A stretch of DNA of 64,000 nucleotides from Centipeda artemidis DSM 19719 (GCF_000426665.1 NZ_AUFU01000001.1:124001-188000), one strand, 5' to 3'; numbered from the stretch's first letter, positions 46,513 through 55,909 are shown. Numbers and translations are program-made. The notes: generated by a model from the letters alone, not told the origin.

Positions 46513-47091
46513 TTAGCTGCCGGCGACCTGCACCATTGCGGGACGTATGACGCGTCCCTTTGCGCGGTAGCCCTTTTGCAGCACCTGCGTAACCGTCCCG
46601 TCCGAGACGTCCGGGTTCTCGACGCGCATAACCGCCTGGTGCACATTCGGGTCAAAGGGCTGCCCCTCCGCCTCGATATGTTCCAGACCGTTCTTGTTAA
46701 GCACCTCTTTGAGCTGGGTGAAGATCATCTCCACACCCTTGCGGAACGCCTCGCCGTCCGTCTGCTCCACCGCCATCGCTCGCTCGAAATTATCGAGAAG
46801 CGGCAGGAGATCCCCGAGCATGTTCTGCGTAATGACCGCTGCCAGCTCTTCCTTCTCCTTTGCCGTGCGTCGGCGGAAATTTTCAAAATCTGCCTGAAGC
46901 CGCAGAATGCGGTCATTTTTCTCTTTAAGCTGCGCTTCGAGCGCATCGGCGAACCCCTCCTCAGGGGGAATGTCTTCTGCCTGGACCTCCGGTTCCGCAG
47001 CCTCGACCGTGTCGTCCGCTTCGGTTACTTCCTCCGTGGACGCTACCTCTTCCGCCGCCGTCTCCTGTACCGGCGCTTCCTTTTCCTGCAA
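46513..47091 (-). CDS. grpE: Nucleotide exchange factor GrpE
   Basis: A 192-residue homodimer that releases ADP from DnaK. An acidic N-terminus leads into the long coiled coil (LRLQADFENFRRRTAKEKEE) and a beta domain (FDPNVHQAVMRVENPD, VTQVLQKGYRAKGRVIRPAM). TTG at 47091 is preferred: AGAGG lies 8 bases before it, whereas the GTG at 47100 has the Shine-Dalgarno directly adjacent. The hrcA stop is 14 bases upstream, so translation is coupled. Confidence 0.93.
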   Translation of the reverse strand: MQEKEAPVQETAAEEVASTEEVTEADDTVEAAEPEVQAEDIPPEEGFADALEAQLKEKNDRILRLQADFENFRRRTAKEKEELAAVITQNMLGDLLPLLDNFERAMAVEQTDGEAFRKGVEMIFTQLKEVLNKNGLEHIEAEGQPFDPNVHQAVMRVENPDVSDGTVTQVLQKGYRAKGRVIRPAMVQVAGS

Positions 47092-47105
47092 CCTGTTCAC
47101 CTCTT

Positions 47106-48140
47106 CTACCACTTCAGACGATGGATCATCTCTGTTAAATTCGTATTCACATAGTCTAGAATGCGCATTGCCTTTGCGTATTCCATGCGTGTCGGGCCGA
47201 GCACTGCAATTGTGCCGAGCAGTCTGCCGTCCACATGATACGAAGCGGTAATCACGCTCGTATCCCAAAACGCACTGCTCGTATTCTCACGTCCAATCGT
47301 CACCGTCAGCCCCTCCCCCGTATGCGTGTGCAGGATCTCCTTTACAAGATCCTCACGCTCCAGGGCGAGCAAAAGCTCGCGCACGCGCTCAAGATCCCGA
47401 TACTCCGGATGTGCTAGAAGCTGCGACGTACCGCCAAGATACAGCCGCTCCCCGTCACGCCCTTCAAGGGCTCGATGCATGACGTGCATCGCCTCGGCAA
47501 ATATTGCCTCATCACCGATGTCGTCACGAATGCACCTCAGATCTTCACGCGTCACATCCCGCAGTGCCTTGCCCGCGAGTATGCGGTTAACCGCGTCCGC
47601 CATTCGGCGGAAGTCTCCAAAAGAAGCCCCCTCCGGAATCTCAATGACGCGATTCTCAACAAATCCTGCATCCGTCATGAGGACGGCAATCACATGGCTC
47701 CCGCCCATCGGCAGGAACTGCAGCAGACGGAATGCCGACTGTGCTGCCTGTGGGGCAAGCACGAGTGAAACATTGTGCGTCACATCCGCGATGAGGCGCG
47801 CCGTCTCTTGGAACATCTCGTCGAGGCGCCGCACGCGGGCACGGTACCATTCATGGATGCGCGCACGCTCCGGCTCCGTCACGGGAGCGACCGGCAGAAG
47901 GCCGTCGACATAGAACCGATAGCCTTTTGACGATGGGATGCGTCCGGCGGATGTATGCGGATGCTCCAAGAATCCAAGCATCTCCAGATCCGCCATCTCA
48001 TTTCGGATGGTCGCGGGGCTGATGCCAAGGTCATACTTACGTGCGAGTGTCCGAGATCCGACCGGTTCCGCTGAAGCAATATAGTCGTCTACGATCGCCC
48101 ACAATATCTTGCTCTTGCGTGCGTCAAGTTCGTCCACCAT
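47106..48140 (-). CDS. hrcA: Heat-inducible transcription repressor HrcA
   Basis: A 344-residue repressor that binds CIRCE and needs GroEL to fold. The winged helix is at the N-terminus (DYIASAEPVGSRTLARKYDL, ISPATIRNEMADLEMLGFLE, HTSAGRIPSSKGYRFYVDGL), then a GAF-like dimer domain ending in LGPTRMEYAKAMRILDYV. ATG at 48140 is chosen over TTG at 48143; GAGGAGAGG precedes both. A perfect CIRCE lies 29 bases upstream, so the gene represses its own operon. Confidence 0.97.
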   Translation of the reverse strand: MVDELDARKSKILWAIVDDYIASAEPVGSRTLARKYDLGISPATIRNEMADLEMLGFLEHPHTSAGRIPSSKGYRFYVDGLLPVAPVTEPERARIHEWYRARVRRLDEMFQETARLIADVTHNVSLVLAPQAAQSAFRLLQFLPMGGSHVIAVLMTDAGFVENRVIEIPEGASFGDFRRMADAVNRILAGKALRDVTREDLRCIRDDIGDEAIFAEAMHVMHRALEGRDGERLYLGGTSQLLAHPEYRDLERVRELLLALEREDLVKEILHTHTGEGLTVTIGRENTSSAFWDTSVITASYHVDGRLLGTIAVLGPTRMEYAKAMRILDYVNTNLTEMIHRLKW

Positions 48141-48168
48141 CAACCCCTCTCCTCTCTTTTAGTTGTTG

Positions 48169-48195
48169 TTAGCACTCCATATTGTTGAGTGCTAA
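48169..48195 (-). promoter_or_regulatory. CIRCE operator
   Basis: Perfect consensus inverted repeat TTAGCACTC - 9 bases - GAGTGCTAA (48169-48177 and 48187-48195), between the promoter and the hrcA start. HrcA binds here and heat relieves repression. Confidence 0.98.
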
Positions 48196-48209
48196 CCGAA
48201 TCTATAAAG

Positions 48210-48238
48210 AATATACAGCGTAAAAAGCAAAAAGTCAA
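48210..48238 (-). promoter_or_regulatory. Promoter of hrcA-grpE-dnaK-dnaJ
   Basis: Minus strand TTGACT (48238-48233), a 17-base spacer and TATATT (48215-48210), 14 bases upstream of CIRCE. Confidence 0.85.
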
Positions 48239-48290
48239 GCGTAAAACGACAAAAAGTCAAATATTTTTTAGCGGATTTATTAGACGCACG

Positions 48291-48330
48291 AAAAAAGAGC
48301 TGCCGCACGATGTCTCCATGCAGCAGCTCT
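48291..48330 (-). terminator. Terminator of rplJ-rplL
   Basis: Stem AGAGCTGC / GCAGCTCT (48296-48303 and 48323-48330) followed on the minus strand by TTTTTTCG. Confidence 0.9.
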
Positions 48331-48353
48331 AATATAGTTTGTTTTGAAGTAAA

Positions 48354-48728
48354 TTACTTTAGCTCGACCGTTGCGCCTGCCTCTTCGAGCTTGCCCTTGA
48401 GCTCCTCGGCCTCGGCCTTGGCGATGTTCTCCTTGACCGGCTTCGGTGCGCCGTCAACAAGCTCTTTTGCTTCCTTCAGTCCAAGACCCGTTGCCTCACG
48501 GACGGCCTTGATGACGTTGATCTTCTTATCGCCTGCGGACGCGAGAACGACAGTGAACTCCGTCTTCTCCTCAGCAGCGGCACTGCCTGCGGGCGCAGCA
48601 CCGGCAGCTGCGACGGCAACCGGAGCGGCGGCGCTGACACCGAACTTCTCTTCCATTGCCTTAACGAGCTCGGAAAGTTCGAGAACAGTCATGTTCTCAA
48701 TAGCTTCAAGAATCTGATCCTTATTCAT
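48354..48728 (-). CDS. rplL: 50S ribosomal protein L7/L12
   Basis: A 124-residue stalk protein that recruits translation GTPases. N-terminal dimer domain ([20 protein letters not shown]), Ala/Pro/Gly hinge ([16 protein letters not shown]) and C-terminal domain ([40 protein letters not shown]). ATG at 48728 has GGAGGT. It is last in the operon, 45 bases after rplJ. Confidence 0.98.
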   Translation of the reverse strand: MNKDQILEAIENMTVLELSELVKAMEEKFGVSAAAPVAVAAAGAAPAGSAAAEEKTEFTVVLASAGDKKINVIKAVREATGLGLKEAKELVDGAPKPVKENIAKAEAEELKGKLEEAGATVELK

Positions 48729-48773
48729 GAGATATACCTCCAAAATTTTGTATGAAATCTGTTATATTCTTCC

Positions 48774-49310
48774 TTATGCGGACGCTTTCTGCGCACGCAC
48801 TGCATCAAGCACATAGACGGCGTTGCGAATGACGCCCTGAAGGACGTTTACCGTGTTCGAGATCGGCGCGTTCATGCTGCCCATAAGCTTTGCGATGAGC
48901 TCTTCGCGCGACGGGAGCGAGGCAAGTGCCTGCACCTCGTTTGCCTCGATGACCTTACCCTCGACGGTACCGACCTTGACGGACAGAACGCCTTTGTCGT
49001 CGAGCTTGTTCTTCTTGATGTAATCGCAAATAACCTTTGCAGGAGCAACGGCATCCTCCGCGGAGAATGCAAACGCCGTGGTTCCCTCAAGATGCGGGTC
49101 AAGCCCCTCGAGCCCAAGCGCATCGGCGGCACGGCGCAGCATCGTATTCTTCACGACGTGATAGGTCACGCCCGCAGAGCGCAGCTCGCGGCGCAGCTCC
49201 GTATCCTGTGCGACCGTCAGTCCGCTGTACGTCGTGAATACGGCGCCCTTGGCGGAACCTAGCTGCTCTTTCAGCTTTTCAACGATAACTTCTTTCTTAT
49301 GATCTGCCAT
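48774..49310 (-). CDS. rplJ: 50S ribosomal protein L10
   Basis: A 178-residue protein that anchors L7/L12 dimers to 23S rRNA. Seen: KGAVFTTYSGLTVAQDTELR, VTYHVVKNTMLRRAADALGL and a C-terminal helix (VLQGVIRNAVYVLDAVRAQK) for L12 binding. AAAGGAGGG precedes the start. A 5' leader with the L10-binding kink-turn region and an attenuator lies upstream, so L10-L12 represses its own synthesis. Confidence 0.98.
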   Translation of the reverse strand: MADHKKEVIVEKLKEQLGSAKGAVFTTYSGLTVAQDTELRRELRSAGVTYHVVKNTMLRRAADALGLEGLDPHLEGTTAFAFSAEDAVAPAKVICDYIKKNKLDDKGVLSVKVGTVEGKVIEANEVQALASLPSREELIAKLMGSMNAPISNTVNVLQGVIRNAVYVLDAVRAQKASA

Positions 49311-49340
49311 AAAACTTTTCCCTCCTTTCGTTTCCGGAAT

Positions 49341-49465
49341 ATAAAAATCTCCGGCTGCTCTGCCGGAGATGAATGTTCTAATTCACGTCCGACCTCGGCA
49401 GGCGACTTCGTCGTTAGATGCTTTCGCAAACCTGCTGTCTACAGCCCGGGGAAATTCCGCCGCTC
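49341..49465 (-). ncRNA. L10 leader with attenuator hairpin
   Basis: The minus-strand leader of rplJ contains CTGTAGACAGCAGGT (about 49444-49430), a hallmark of the L10-binding leader, then a hairpin ATCTCCGGC / GCCGGAGAT (49347-49370 region) followed by TTTTAT, which can act as terminator. L10-(L12) binding controls rplJL expression. Confidence 0.85.
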
Positions 49466-49469
49466 AGGT

Positions 49470-50153
49470 TTAGCTGAGCGCAACGGGGACGGCAGGTCCC
49501 ATCGTCGCAACAACTGTGATGGAGCGGATATACTGTCCCTTTGCCGCAGCGGGCTTCACACGGATGAGCGTTTCGATGACTGCCTGATAGTTCTCGCGGA
49601 GCTTCTCCGCGTCAAAAGAGGCCTTCCCGATGGGAACATGGATGTTACCCGCTTTGTCTGTGCGGTACTCCACCTGACCTGCCTTGATCTCAGAAACTGC
49701 TTTCTTGAGATCCATGGTGACGGTGCCGAGCTTCGGGTTCGGCATGAGGCCGCGAGGGCCAAGCACCTTACCGAGACGACCAACCGTGCCCATCATGTCG
49801 GGCGTTGCGACGGCGACGTCAAAGTCGAGCCAGCCGCCCTGAATTTTCTGCACAATCTCGTCCGATCCGACGAAGTCCGCACCGGCGGCTTCCGCCTCGG
49901 CGACCTTTTCGCCCTTGGCAAAGACGAGAACGCGCTGTGTCTTGCCCGTGCCGTTCGGCAGGACAAGGGCGCCGCGCACCTGCTGATCCGCGTATTTCGG
50001 ATCGACGCCAAGGCGCACATGCAGTTCAATGGTCTCGTCGAATTTCGCCGTGGCGGTCTTCTTCACGAGCTCCATCGCTTCCTGCGAAGTGTAGAGCTTG
50101 CCGCTCTCAATCAGCTTCGCGGCATCTTGGTATTTCTTACCAAATTTTGCCAT
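49470..50153 (-). CDS. rplA: 50S ribosomal protein L1
   Basis: A 227-residue protein of the mobile L1 stalk that helps release E-site tRNA and often represses its own operon. Seen: [58 protein letters not shown] and [23 protein letters not shown] at 50153 is supported by AAAGGAG. It follows rplK by 56 bases. Confidence 0.98.
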   Translation of the reverse strand: MAKFGKKYQDAAKLIESGKLYTSQEAMELVKKTATAKFDETIELHVRLGVDPKYADQQVRGALVLPNGTGKTQRVLVFAKGEKVAEAEAAGADFVGSDEIVQKIQGGWLDFDVAVATPDMMGTVGRLGKVLGPRGLMPNPKLGTVTMDLKKAVSEIKAGQVEYRTDKAGNIHVPIGKASFDAEKLRENYQAVIETLIRVKPAAAKGQYIRSITVVATMGPAVPVALS

Positions 50154-50209
50154 TGTGTGTTCTCCTTTCGTGGTCACAGCGGGCAGAATGCCCTGCCACA
50201 GAGAGCGTC

Positions 50210-50635
50210 TTAGTCGACGATCTCGATTCCCATGCTGCGGGCGGTGCCCTCGATCATGGATGTTGCCGCCTCAATCGACGCGGCGTTCAGATCCGGCATC
50301 TTAGACTCGGCGATCTCGCGCGCCTTTGCACGCGGGAGCTTTGCGACCTTCGTCTTGTTCGGCTCGCCCGATGCCTTTTCGATGCCCGCAGCCTTCTTCA
50401 GCAGAACTGCTGCCGGCGGGGTCTTCGTGATAAAGGTAAAGGAGCGATCCTCAAAGACCGTGATTTCAACCGGAATGATCAGCCCTGCCTGCTTTGCCGT
50501 ACGCTCGTTAAAGTCCTTGACAAACGCCATGATATTGACGCCCGCCTGACCGAGCGCAGGTCCTACCGGAGGAGCCGGCGTCGCCTTGCCTGCAGGAACC
50601 TGCAGCTTTACGACACGCGCAACCTTCTTTGCCAT
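50210..50635 (-). CDS. rplK: 50S ribosomal protein L11
   Basis: A 141-residue protein of the GTPase-associated centre. [20 protein letters not shown] and [18 protein letters not shown] form the N-terminal signature; the C-terminal rRNA-binding domain carries [23 protein letters not shown] at 50635 has AAAGGAGG about 8 bases before it. It follows nusG by 37 bases. Confidence 0.98.
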   Translation of the reverse strand: MAKKVARVVKLQVPAGKATPAPPVGPALGQAGVNIMAFVKDFNERTAKQAGLIIPVEITVFEDRSFTFITKTPPAAVLLKKAAGIEKASGEPNKTKVAKLPRAKAREIAESKMPDLNAASIEAATSMIEGTARSMGIEIVD

Positions 50636-50672
50636 TGACACATCACCTCCTTTCGGTGTGTATTCTTTAGTC

Positions 50673-51224
50673 TCAGATCAGCTCGACCTGATCAATTTCA
50701 ATGTCAATCGGCGTTCCTTCGATATCCACCTGAACACGTGCTCCGGCAGAATCGATCGATATCACTTTGCCGGCGTAGTCCTCGAATGCCCCCGATACGA
50801 TGCGTACGTTGTCGCCGACGGCGACCTTTGCCCGGCGCTTTGGCGCACCGCCCACAGAACCGCTCAGGATGCGCTCCGCCTCCTCCGCCGTCAGCGGAAT
50901 GGGGTGCTTTTCGGAGCCGACAAATCCCGTGACGCCTGTCGTATTGCGGACGACATACCATGAATGCTCGTCAACGATCATATCGACCAGCACATATCCG
51001 GGAAATACCTTGCGCGGGACGACTTTTTCCTTGCCGTCCTTGACCTCAAGCTCGTCCTCTACGGGGACAACGACGTTAAAGAGCATGTCGCTCATGCTCG
51101 CCGAATGCATCAGCCGCTCGAGATTCGCCTTGACCTTGTTCTCATAGCCCGAATAGGTGTGAATGACATACCATGCCCGGTGCGGGTTTGCCTGTCTCAG
51201 ATAGAGTTCTTCCTTATCCGCCAT
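50673..51224 (-). CDS. nusG: Transcription antitermination protein NusG
   Basis: A 183-residue RNAP-associated factor coupling transcription, pausing and translation. The NGN domain opens with [20 protein letters not shown] and contains [20 protein letters not shown]; the KOW domain has [23 protein letters not shown] at 51224 is used; an in-frame GTG at 51233 is also possible, since the spacing of GGGTGAGGG fits both imperfectly. It lies 14 bases after secE. Confidence 0.96.
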   Translation of the reverse strand: MADKEELYLRQANPHRAWYVIHTYSGYENKVKANLERLMHSASMSDMLFNVVVPVEDELEVKDGKEKVVPRKVFPGYVLVDMIVDEHSWYVVRNTTGVTGFVGSEKHPIPLTAEEAERILSGSVGGAPKRRAKVAVGDNVRIVSGAFEDYAGKVISIDSAGARVQVDIEGTPIDIEIDQVELI

Positions 51225-51238
51225 ATCCCTCACCCAGC

Positions 51239-51424
51239 CTAGTAATGCAAAATGACCTGAAATACACGGGCAAAAATCGTGTCACAGATCCAAATCAGTG
51301 CGCAGACGATAACAATCGCAATGCCGACGACGCCGGTGTAGGTTGCAAGCTCGCGCTTTGTGGACCACGACACCTTCTTCATCTCGGCGACAACTTCGCG
51401 TAGGAATTTGACTATTTTTCCCAT
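51239..51424 (-). CDS. secE: Preprotein translocase subunit SecE
   Basis: A 61-residue single-helix subunit that clamps SecY. The amphipathic part VKFLREVVAEMKKVSWSTKR (KVxWP-like region) precedes the helix VVGIAIVIVCALIWICDTIF. It lies between rpmG and nusG, its standard bacterial location. Confidence 0.96.
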   Translation of the reverse strand: MGKIVKFLREVVAEMKKVSWSTKRELATYTGVVGIAIVIVCALIWICDTIFARVFQVILHY

Positions 51425-51438
51425 GATATCAGGCGCGC

Positions 51439-51588
51439 TTACTTCGTCTCTTTGTGTGCCGTGTGCTTGCGGCAGAACTTGCAGTACTTGTTGAACTCGA
51501 GACGATCCGGATTATTCTTCTTGTTCTTGTTCGTGCGATAGTTGCGGCTATGGCACTCGGTGCACTCAAGCGTAATGTTGTTGCGCAT
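51439..51588 (-). CDS. rpmG: 50S ribosomal protein L33
   Basis: A 49-residue protein read directly from the minus strand. It begins [19 protein letters not shown], continues with a Lys/Asn-rich segment, and ends [16 protein letters not shown]. Two CxxC pairs form a zinc ribbon, so this is the zinc-containing form. GAGGAGAG lies about 8 bases before the ATG. It is first of the protein genes after the tRNA cluster. Confidence 0.97.
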   Translation of the reverse strand: MRNNITLECTECHSRNYRTNKNKKNNPDRLEFNKYCKFCRKHTAHKETK

Positions 51589-51721
51589 GAATATCAACTC
51601 TCCTCATTAGTTCTTTGGGCAATAACTCATATCAATTTATCATACTTGGAAAATGCTGTCAACCGCAACATTTTCACAAAAATGCATAAAAGAACCCCCG
51701 TATCGGGGGTGAGTTTCAAAA

Positions 51722-51798
51722 TGGTGGCGGCACAGAGATTTGAACTCCGGACACTGCGGGTATGAACCGCATGCTCTAGCCAACTGAGCTATGCCGCC
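51722..51798 (-). tRNA. tRNA-Met (CAT), elongator
   Basis: A 77-base cloverleaf including encoded CCA. Acceptor GGCGGCA, D-loop AGCTCAGTTGG, anticodon loop TTCATAC, T-loop GTTCAAATC. The first base pairs normally, unlike the two initiator genes nearby. Confidence 0.95.
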
Positions 51799-51805
51799 GT
51801 TATTA

Positions 51806-51881
51806 TGGAGCTGATGACCAGGATTGAACTGGTGACCTTATCCTTACCAAGGATACGCTCTGCCGACTGAGCTACACCAGC
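51806..51881 (-). tRNA. tRNA-Thr (GGT)
   Basis: A 76-base cloverleaf with encoded CCA. Acceptor GCTGGTG, anticodon loop TTGGTAA (anticodon GGT), T-loop GTTCAATCC. Confidence 0.95.
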
Positions 51882-51890
51882 GAACAAACT

Positions 51891-51966
<76 letters not shown>

Positions 51967-51975
51967 ATAAAAAAG

Positions 51976-52061
51976 TGGTGGGCAGGGATGGATTCGAACC
52001 ATCGTAATCCGAAGATGACAGATTTACAGTCTGTTGCCTTTAACCACTCGGCCACCTACCC
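51976..52061 (-). tRNA. tRNA-Tyr (GTA)
   Basis: An 86-base class II tRNA with a long variable arm and encoded CCA. Acceptor GGGTAGG, D-loop GGCCGAGTGGTTAAAGG, anticodon loop CTGTAAA (anticodon GTA). Confidence 0.95.
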
Positions 52062-52079
52062 ATGACTGCTATGCATTTT

Positions 52080-52155
52080 TGGTTGCGGGGACAGGACTCG
52101 AACCTGCGACCTTCGGGTTATGAGCCCGACAAGCTACCAACTGCTCTACCCCGCG
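52080..52155 (-). tRNA. Initiator tRNA-fMet (CAT), copy 2
   Basis: A 76-base cloverleaf with encoded CCA and the same initiator marks as copy 1. It differs at several stem positions in the D and T arms. First gene of the tRNA-rpmG-secE-nusG unit. Confidence 0.95.
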
Positions 52156-52200
52156 ATGATCTGCATGGCGCAGATTCGCGCACTGCGCTAACAAGACGAT

Positions 52201-52229
52201 ATTATACGACAACAGTATTGATTCGTCAA
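52201..52229 (-). promoter_or_regulatory. Promoter of the tRNA-rpmG-secE-nusG unit
   Basis: Minus strand TTGACG (52229-52224), a 17-base spacer and a perfect TATAAT (52206-52201), 45 bases before the first tRNA. Confidence 0.88.
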
Positions 52230-52240
52230 TACCTAAAAAC

Positions 52241-52278
52241 AAAAAAATTGGACTGCCGCAAAAATCATACGGCAGTCC
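52241..52278 (-). terminator. Terminator of the phosphofructokinase gene
   Basis: Stem GGACTGCC / GGCAGTCC (52250-52257 and 52271-52278) followed on the minus strand by AATTTTTTTG. Confidence 0.92.
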
Positions 52279-52300
52279 TTCTATACAGCCCATTTGGTCT

Positions 52301-53563
52301 TTATACTTCGCGCTCGTCCTCAAAGAGGTACCCGTATCGCTCCTTGAATTCCTCGGGGGTGAGGCGGTAAGCGTTGGCGAGCCCCGGATCGTCAAGATCG
52401 CCTTTTTCAAGACGCATCATAAAGCCGCGCGCAATTTGGTAATGAACGGAGTCGATGTTGACCTTGCGCACCTTCGTCTTTCCTGTCTCAGGGTCGCGAA
52501 TCTCGTCAAAGCGCATCGGCACCGCCTGATTGTCCTGAATGGTGATGATCGCGCCGGAGTCGCCTGCTCTGAGGAACTGCACGGCAGAGTAGCCAAGTGA
52601 GCGGCAGTAGTCGATGTCATATGCGATCGGTGCCGTGCAGCGCAGCTCGTAGCCAATTTCTTTATCAATAATAGAGAGTGTGATGCCGAGCTTCTTTGTC
52701 TCGGCGAGTACCGCCTGTTTGAGGATTTCGCCGAAGTCCAGCTCACTGTAGCGGATGTGTCCGTGCTCGTCCGTGACAACGCTGCCGAGTTTGGCAAAGT
52801 CCTCCTCGGCGATCTTTTCGATGACCCCCTCGGCAATGACGGCGACGCCGTAGTTGCGCCCCGTGAGATAGCGCTTCACGATCGAACCGGTGATGATGTC
52901 TACGATCTGTTGGAGCGGGATCTTATCCTGTGCGAACTCCTCAGGGATCACGGTGATTGCAGCGCCCGCGCTGCGCCCCATGCCAAGCGCAAGATGCCCT
53001 GCTGTACGCCCCATCGCGATGGTGAAGTACCAGCGGTTATTCGTTGTGCTCGCGTCCTCCATGAGGTTCTCGATCTCCATCGTTCCGAATGCACGTGCGG
53101 TCTCAAACCCGAATGTCGGCACGCCCTCGGGGAGCGGGAGATCGTTGTCGATGGTCTTGGGCACATGCACAACGTTGATGGTGCGCCCCATCTTGCGCGC
53201 GTACTCCGAGACTGCCATCGAGCTGAATGCGGTATCATCGCCCCCGATGGTGACGACATGGGTCACGCCCAGTTCCGTGAGGGTCTCTACAACGGTGCGC
53301 AGGTCGGATTCCTTCTTCGTCGGGTTGAACCGCGACATCTTGAGGATACATCCGCCCGTGAGGTGAATGCGGCTGATGCTCGGCGGGTCGAGACGGATGT
53401 AGTTCTTCTCCCCGCGCGCGAGCCGGGAAAATCCGTCGTACATGCCGAGGACATCCCAGCCGTGGCGCGTCGCCTCAACAACCACCGCCGAAATCACGCT
53501 GTTGATGCCGGGCGCAGGACCGCCGCCGCAGATAATCGCAATCACATTCTTGATACCAATCAT
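52301..53563 (-). CDS. 6-phosphofructokinase, pyrophosphate-type
   Basis: A 420-residue glycolytic enzyme that phosphorylates fructose 6-phosphate. The fold is clear from GGGPAPGINSVISAV and VVHVPKTIDNDLPLPEG. VTIGGDDTAFSS carries GGDD where ATP enzymes have GGDG; the second Asp is the established mark of pyrophosphate-dependent members, whose reaction is reversible. Length also exceeds the about 320 residues of bacterial ATP-PFK. GAGGAGGG precedes the start. It is monocistronic with a terminator. Confidence 0.93.
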   Translation of the reverse strand: MIGIKNVIAIICGGGPAPGINSVISAVVVEATRHGWDVLGMYDGFSRLARGEKNYIRLDPPSISRIHLTGGCILKMSRFNPTKKESDLRTVVETLTELGVTHVVTIGGDDTAFSSMAVSEYARKMGRTINVVHVPKTIDNDLPLPEGVPTFGFETARAFGTMEIENLMEDASTTNNRWYFTIAMGRTAGHLALGMGRSAGAAITVIPEEFAQDKIPLQQIVDIITGSIVKRYLTGRNYGVAVIAEGVIEKIAEEDFAKLGSVVTDEHGHIRYSELDFGEILKQAVLAETKKLGITLSIIDKEIGYELRCTAPIAYDIDYCRSLGYSAVQFLRAGDSGAIITIQDNQAVPMRFDEIRDPETGKTKVRKVNIDSVHYQIARGFMMRLEKGDLDDPGLANAYRLTPEEFKERYGYLFEDEREV

Positions 53564-53664
53564 GAGATTCCCTCCTCTTTGGAATTGTCTTTACCCTAAA
53601 TAGATTCGACAGCGTGAAATGTTTTCCTTCTAAGTAATTTTCGTAAAGTTTCAAAAAGTATTCT

Positions 53665-54936
53665 TCAGCGCCGCTTGCGGCTGCGGTGCCCGAGATTCGT
53701 AATCGTCTTGCCGCGTGCTTTCTTTGCCTTTTTGCGCGGGGGCTTCCCGCCGCGCGGCGGACGGCTCTGCACACCGCGCCGCCCCTCTTTGTCCGGCTGC
53801 GCTTTCTGCGGAGCGGGACGCGGCTTTTTCTTTACCGCCGCGCGCGCAAGCCGCTCTTTGAGTGCCGATTCGATCTTGCGAAGCTTTTCGTGCTGGCGTG
53901 CGGTGACGAGCGTGATGGCGCGCCCCCGTGCGCCCGCGCGCCCCGTCCGCCCGATGCGGTGGATGTAGTCCGTGACCGTCGGCGGCAGGTCGTAGTTATA
54001 GACGTGCGTCACACCTTCGATGTCGAGTCCGCGCGCTGCGATGTCTGTGGCGCAGAGGATCTGCAGCTTTGCCGTGCGAAACTGCCGCAGGACAAAGGCA
54101 CGCTGCGTCTGCGTGAGGTCGCCGCTGAGCGCGTCCACGAGATAGCCGCGTCCCGCGAGCGCCATCATGAGCGCGTGTGTGCGCTCCTTCGTCGCGCAGA
54201 ATACCATGGCGAGGTAGGGCGCTTCCTCGTTGATGGAGGCGCAGAGGCGATCCAGTTTTTCCCCTTCATTCACGGAAAGGGCGATCTGCTCGATGTTCTC
54301 GAGTGTCGTGTGCTCGCCCTCAATTTTGATGCGCGCGGGGTTGTGCATGAACCGCTTTGTGAGCTGTACGATACGCTCGGGCATGGTCGCCGAGAACAGC
54401 GCAAGTTGATAGTCCTGCGCCGTGTGCCCGAGGAGGGTCTCGACATCCTCGATGAAGCCGAGCTTCAACATCTCGTCGGCTTCGTCGAGAACAACCTTGT
54501 TCACGCTGCCAAGGGAGAGCGTCCCGCGCCGCACATGGTCGAGCAGTCGTCCGGGCGTTCCGATGACGAGCTGCGGATGCCTGCGAAGTTTCTCCTTCTG
54601 CCGCTCGATGTCCGCGCCGCCGTAGACGAGCACCGTGCCGATGCCGAGTAGGGCGGCAAGCGGCTCCGCGACACGCGCGATCTGTATTGCCAGCTCGCGG
54701 GTGGGAGCGACGACGAGCGCCTGCACCACCGCCCCCTGAGGTTTGATTTTTTCCAATACAGGCAGAAGAAAGGCGAGCGTCTTTCCTGTACCTGTCTGTG
54801 CCTGCGCAATGACGTCACGCCCTGCACGCATAGGCGGTACGGCATGCTCCTGTACGGGCGTCGGGACGCTGATGCCCTGTTTTTTGAGCAGGGTGCACAG
54901 CGCCTCCGAAACTCCGATCTCTGCAAACGGCATCAT
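53665..54936 (-). CDS. DEAD-box RNA helicase
   Basis: A 423-residue ATP-dependent helicase. Q motif (PTPVQEHAVP), motif I AQTGTGKT, Ia PTREL, II VLDEADEM, III SATMPE, V ATDIAARGLD, VI HRIGRTGRAG. The about 60-residue C-terminal tail is Lys/Arg/Pro-rich (KKKPRPAPQK, GGKPPRKKAKKARGK), suited to binding structured RNA in ribosome assembly or decay. ATG at 54936 overlaps the map stop by four bases; an ATG one codon later is equally possible. Confidence 0.96.
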   Translation of the reverse strand: MMPFAEIGVSEALCTLLKKQGISVPTPVQEHAVPPMRAGRDVIAQAQTGTGKTLAFLLPVLEKIKPQGAVVQALVVAPTRELAIQIARVAEPLAALLGIGTVLVYGGADIERQKEKLRRHPQLVIGTPGRLLDHVRRGTLSLGSVNKVVLDEADEMLKLGFIEDVETLLGHTAQDYQLALFSATMPERIVQLTKRFMHNPARIKIEGEHTTLENIEQIALSVNEGEKLDRLCASINEEAPYLAMVFCATKERTHALMMALAGRGYLVDALSGDLTQTQRAFVLRQFRTAKLQILCATDIAARGLDIEGVTHVYNYDLPPTVTDYIHRIGRTGRAGARGRAITLVTARQHEKLRKIESALKERLARAAVKKKPRPAPQKAQPDKEGRRGVQSRPPRGGKPPRKKAKKARGKTITNLGHRSRKRR

Positions 54937-55805
54937 GATGAAAGCACCTCTGCGCCGGTCTCTGTGATGAGGATCGTATTCTCCCACTGTGCAGAAAGCG
55001 AATGATCCTTCGTCCGCACCGTCCAGCCGTCATCCGCGTCGACGGTGACGTCATAACCGCCCGCATTGATCATCGGCTCGATGGTAAAGATCATGCCAGG
55101 CACCATGAGCATCCCCGTCCCCGGTTCTCCCACATGCGAAACGAACGGATCCATATGAAACTCCTTGCCGACGCCGTGCCCGCCGAGTGCCGTCACGACA
55201 GAGTAACCATTCGCATGTGCCCAGTCACCGCACGCGGCGTTGACATCACCGAGGAAATGCCAGGGACGCGCCGCCGCAATGCCGCGCTCCATGATCTCCT
55301 TTGTCACGCGTACGAGCCGCTCCGCGGCGAGAGGAACTTTTCCCACCATATACATGCGTGATGCATCCGCGTAATAGCCGCCAACAATGGTTGTCGTATC
55401 AACATTAACGATATCTCCCTCTTTGAGGACGTCCTTCTTTGACGGGATCCCATGGCAGACGACGTCATTGATCGACGTGCAGATACTTTTCGGGAAGCCC
55501 TCGAATCCGAGGCAGGCAGGGATTCCGGCGCGCTCTGTGATATATTCATACGCCGCATGATCCAGCGTCTCCGTGTCCACCCCCGGTTCAATCAGCTGCT
55601 CCATGAGATCGAGTACGCCGTCATTCACAAGCGCAGCGCGGCGTACCCCCTCAATATCCGCCTCGTTGTTGATAATCCTGCGCGGCGGACGCACCTGTCC
55701 TTTGACAACATCATAATGTATGGATGCAATCCGCTCGTCAAAATCTGCATGACATTTCTTGTATTTTTTTCCGCTGCCGCACCAGCACGGATCGTTTCGA
55801 TTCAT
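54933..55805 (-). CDS. map: Methionine aminopeptidase type I with SEC-C domain
   Basis: A 290-residue enzyme that removes N-terminal Met. An N-terminal SEC-C zinc motif (NDPCWCGSGKKYKKCH) precedes the pita-bread fold. Metal ligands are seen as Asp in GDIVNVDTTT and YYADASRMY, His in LGGHGVGKEFH, and Glu in MIFTIEPMIN and near NTILITETGAEVL. The SEC-C extension is found in many Firmicute MAPs and may bind the ribosome. It is coupled to the helicase gene. Confidence 0.97.
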   Translation of the reverse strand: MNRNDPCWCGSGKKYKKCHADFDERIASIHYDVVKGQVRPPRRIINNEADIEGVRRAALVNDGVLDLMEQLIEPGVDTETLDHAAYEYITERAGIPACLGFEGFPKSICTSINDVVCHGIPSKKDVLKEGDIVNVDTTTIVGGYYADASRMYMVGKVPLAAERLVRVTKEIMERGIAAARPWHFLGDVNAACGDWAHANGYSVVTALGGHGVGKEFHMDPFVSHVGEPGTGMLMVPGMIFTIEPMINAGGYDVTVDADDGWTVRTKDHSLSAQWENTILITETGAEVLSS

Positions 55806-55909
55806 TGCTTCGCCCCTTACTTTTCATATAGATTCACTTTCATTATAGCCCGAAACATCATTTTTATCAAAGTTTTTTCACTGCACACTGTTACTCCGCC
55901 CGCAAAGCC

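Noticed and set aside
44986-47154. A 722-residue plus-strand ORF opposite dnaK and grpE
   Set aside because: Shadow frame spanning two confirmed genes and their gap.
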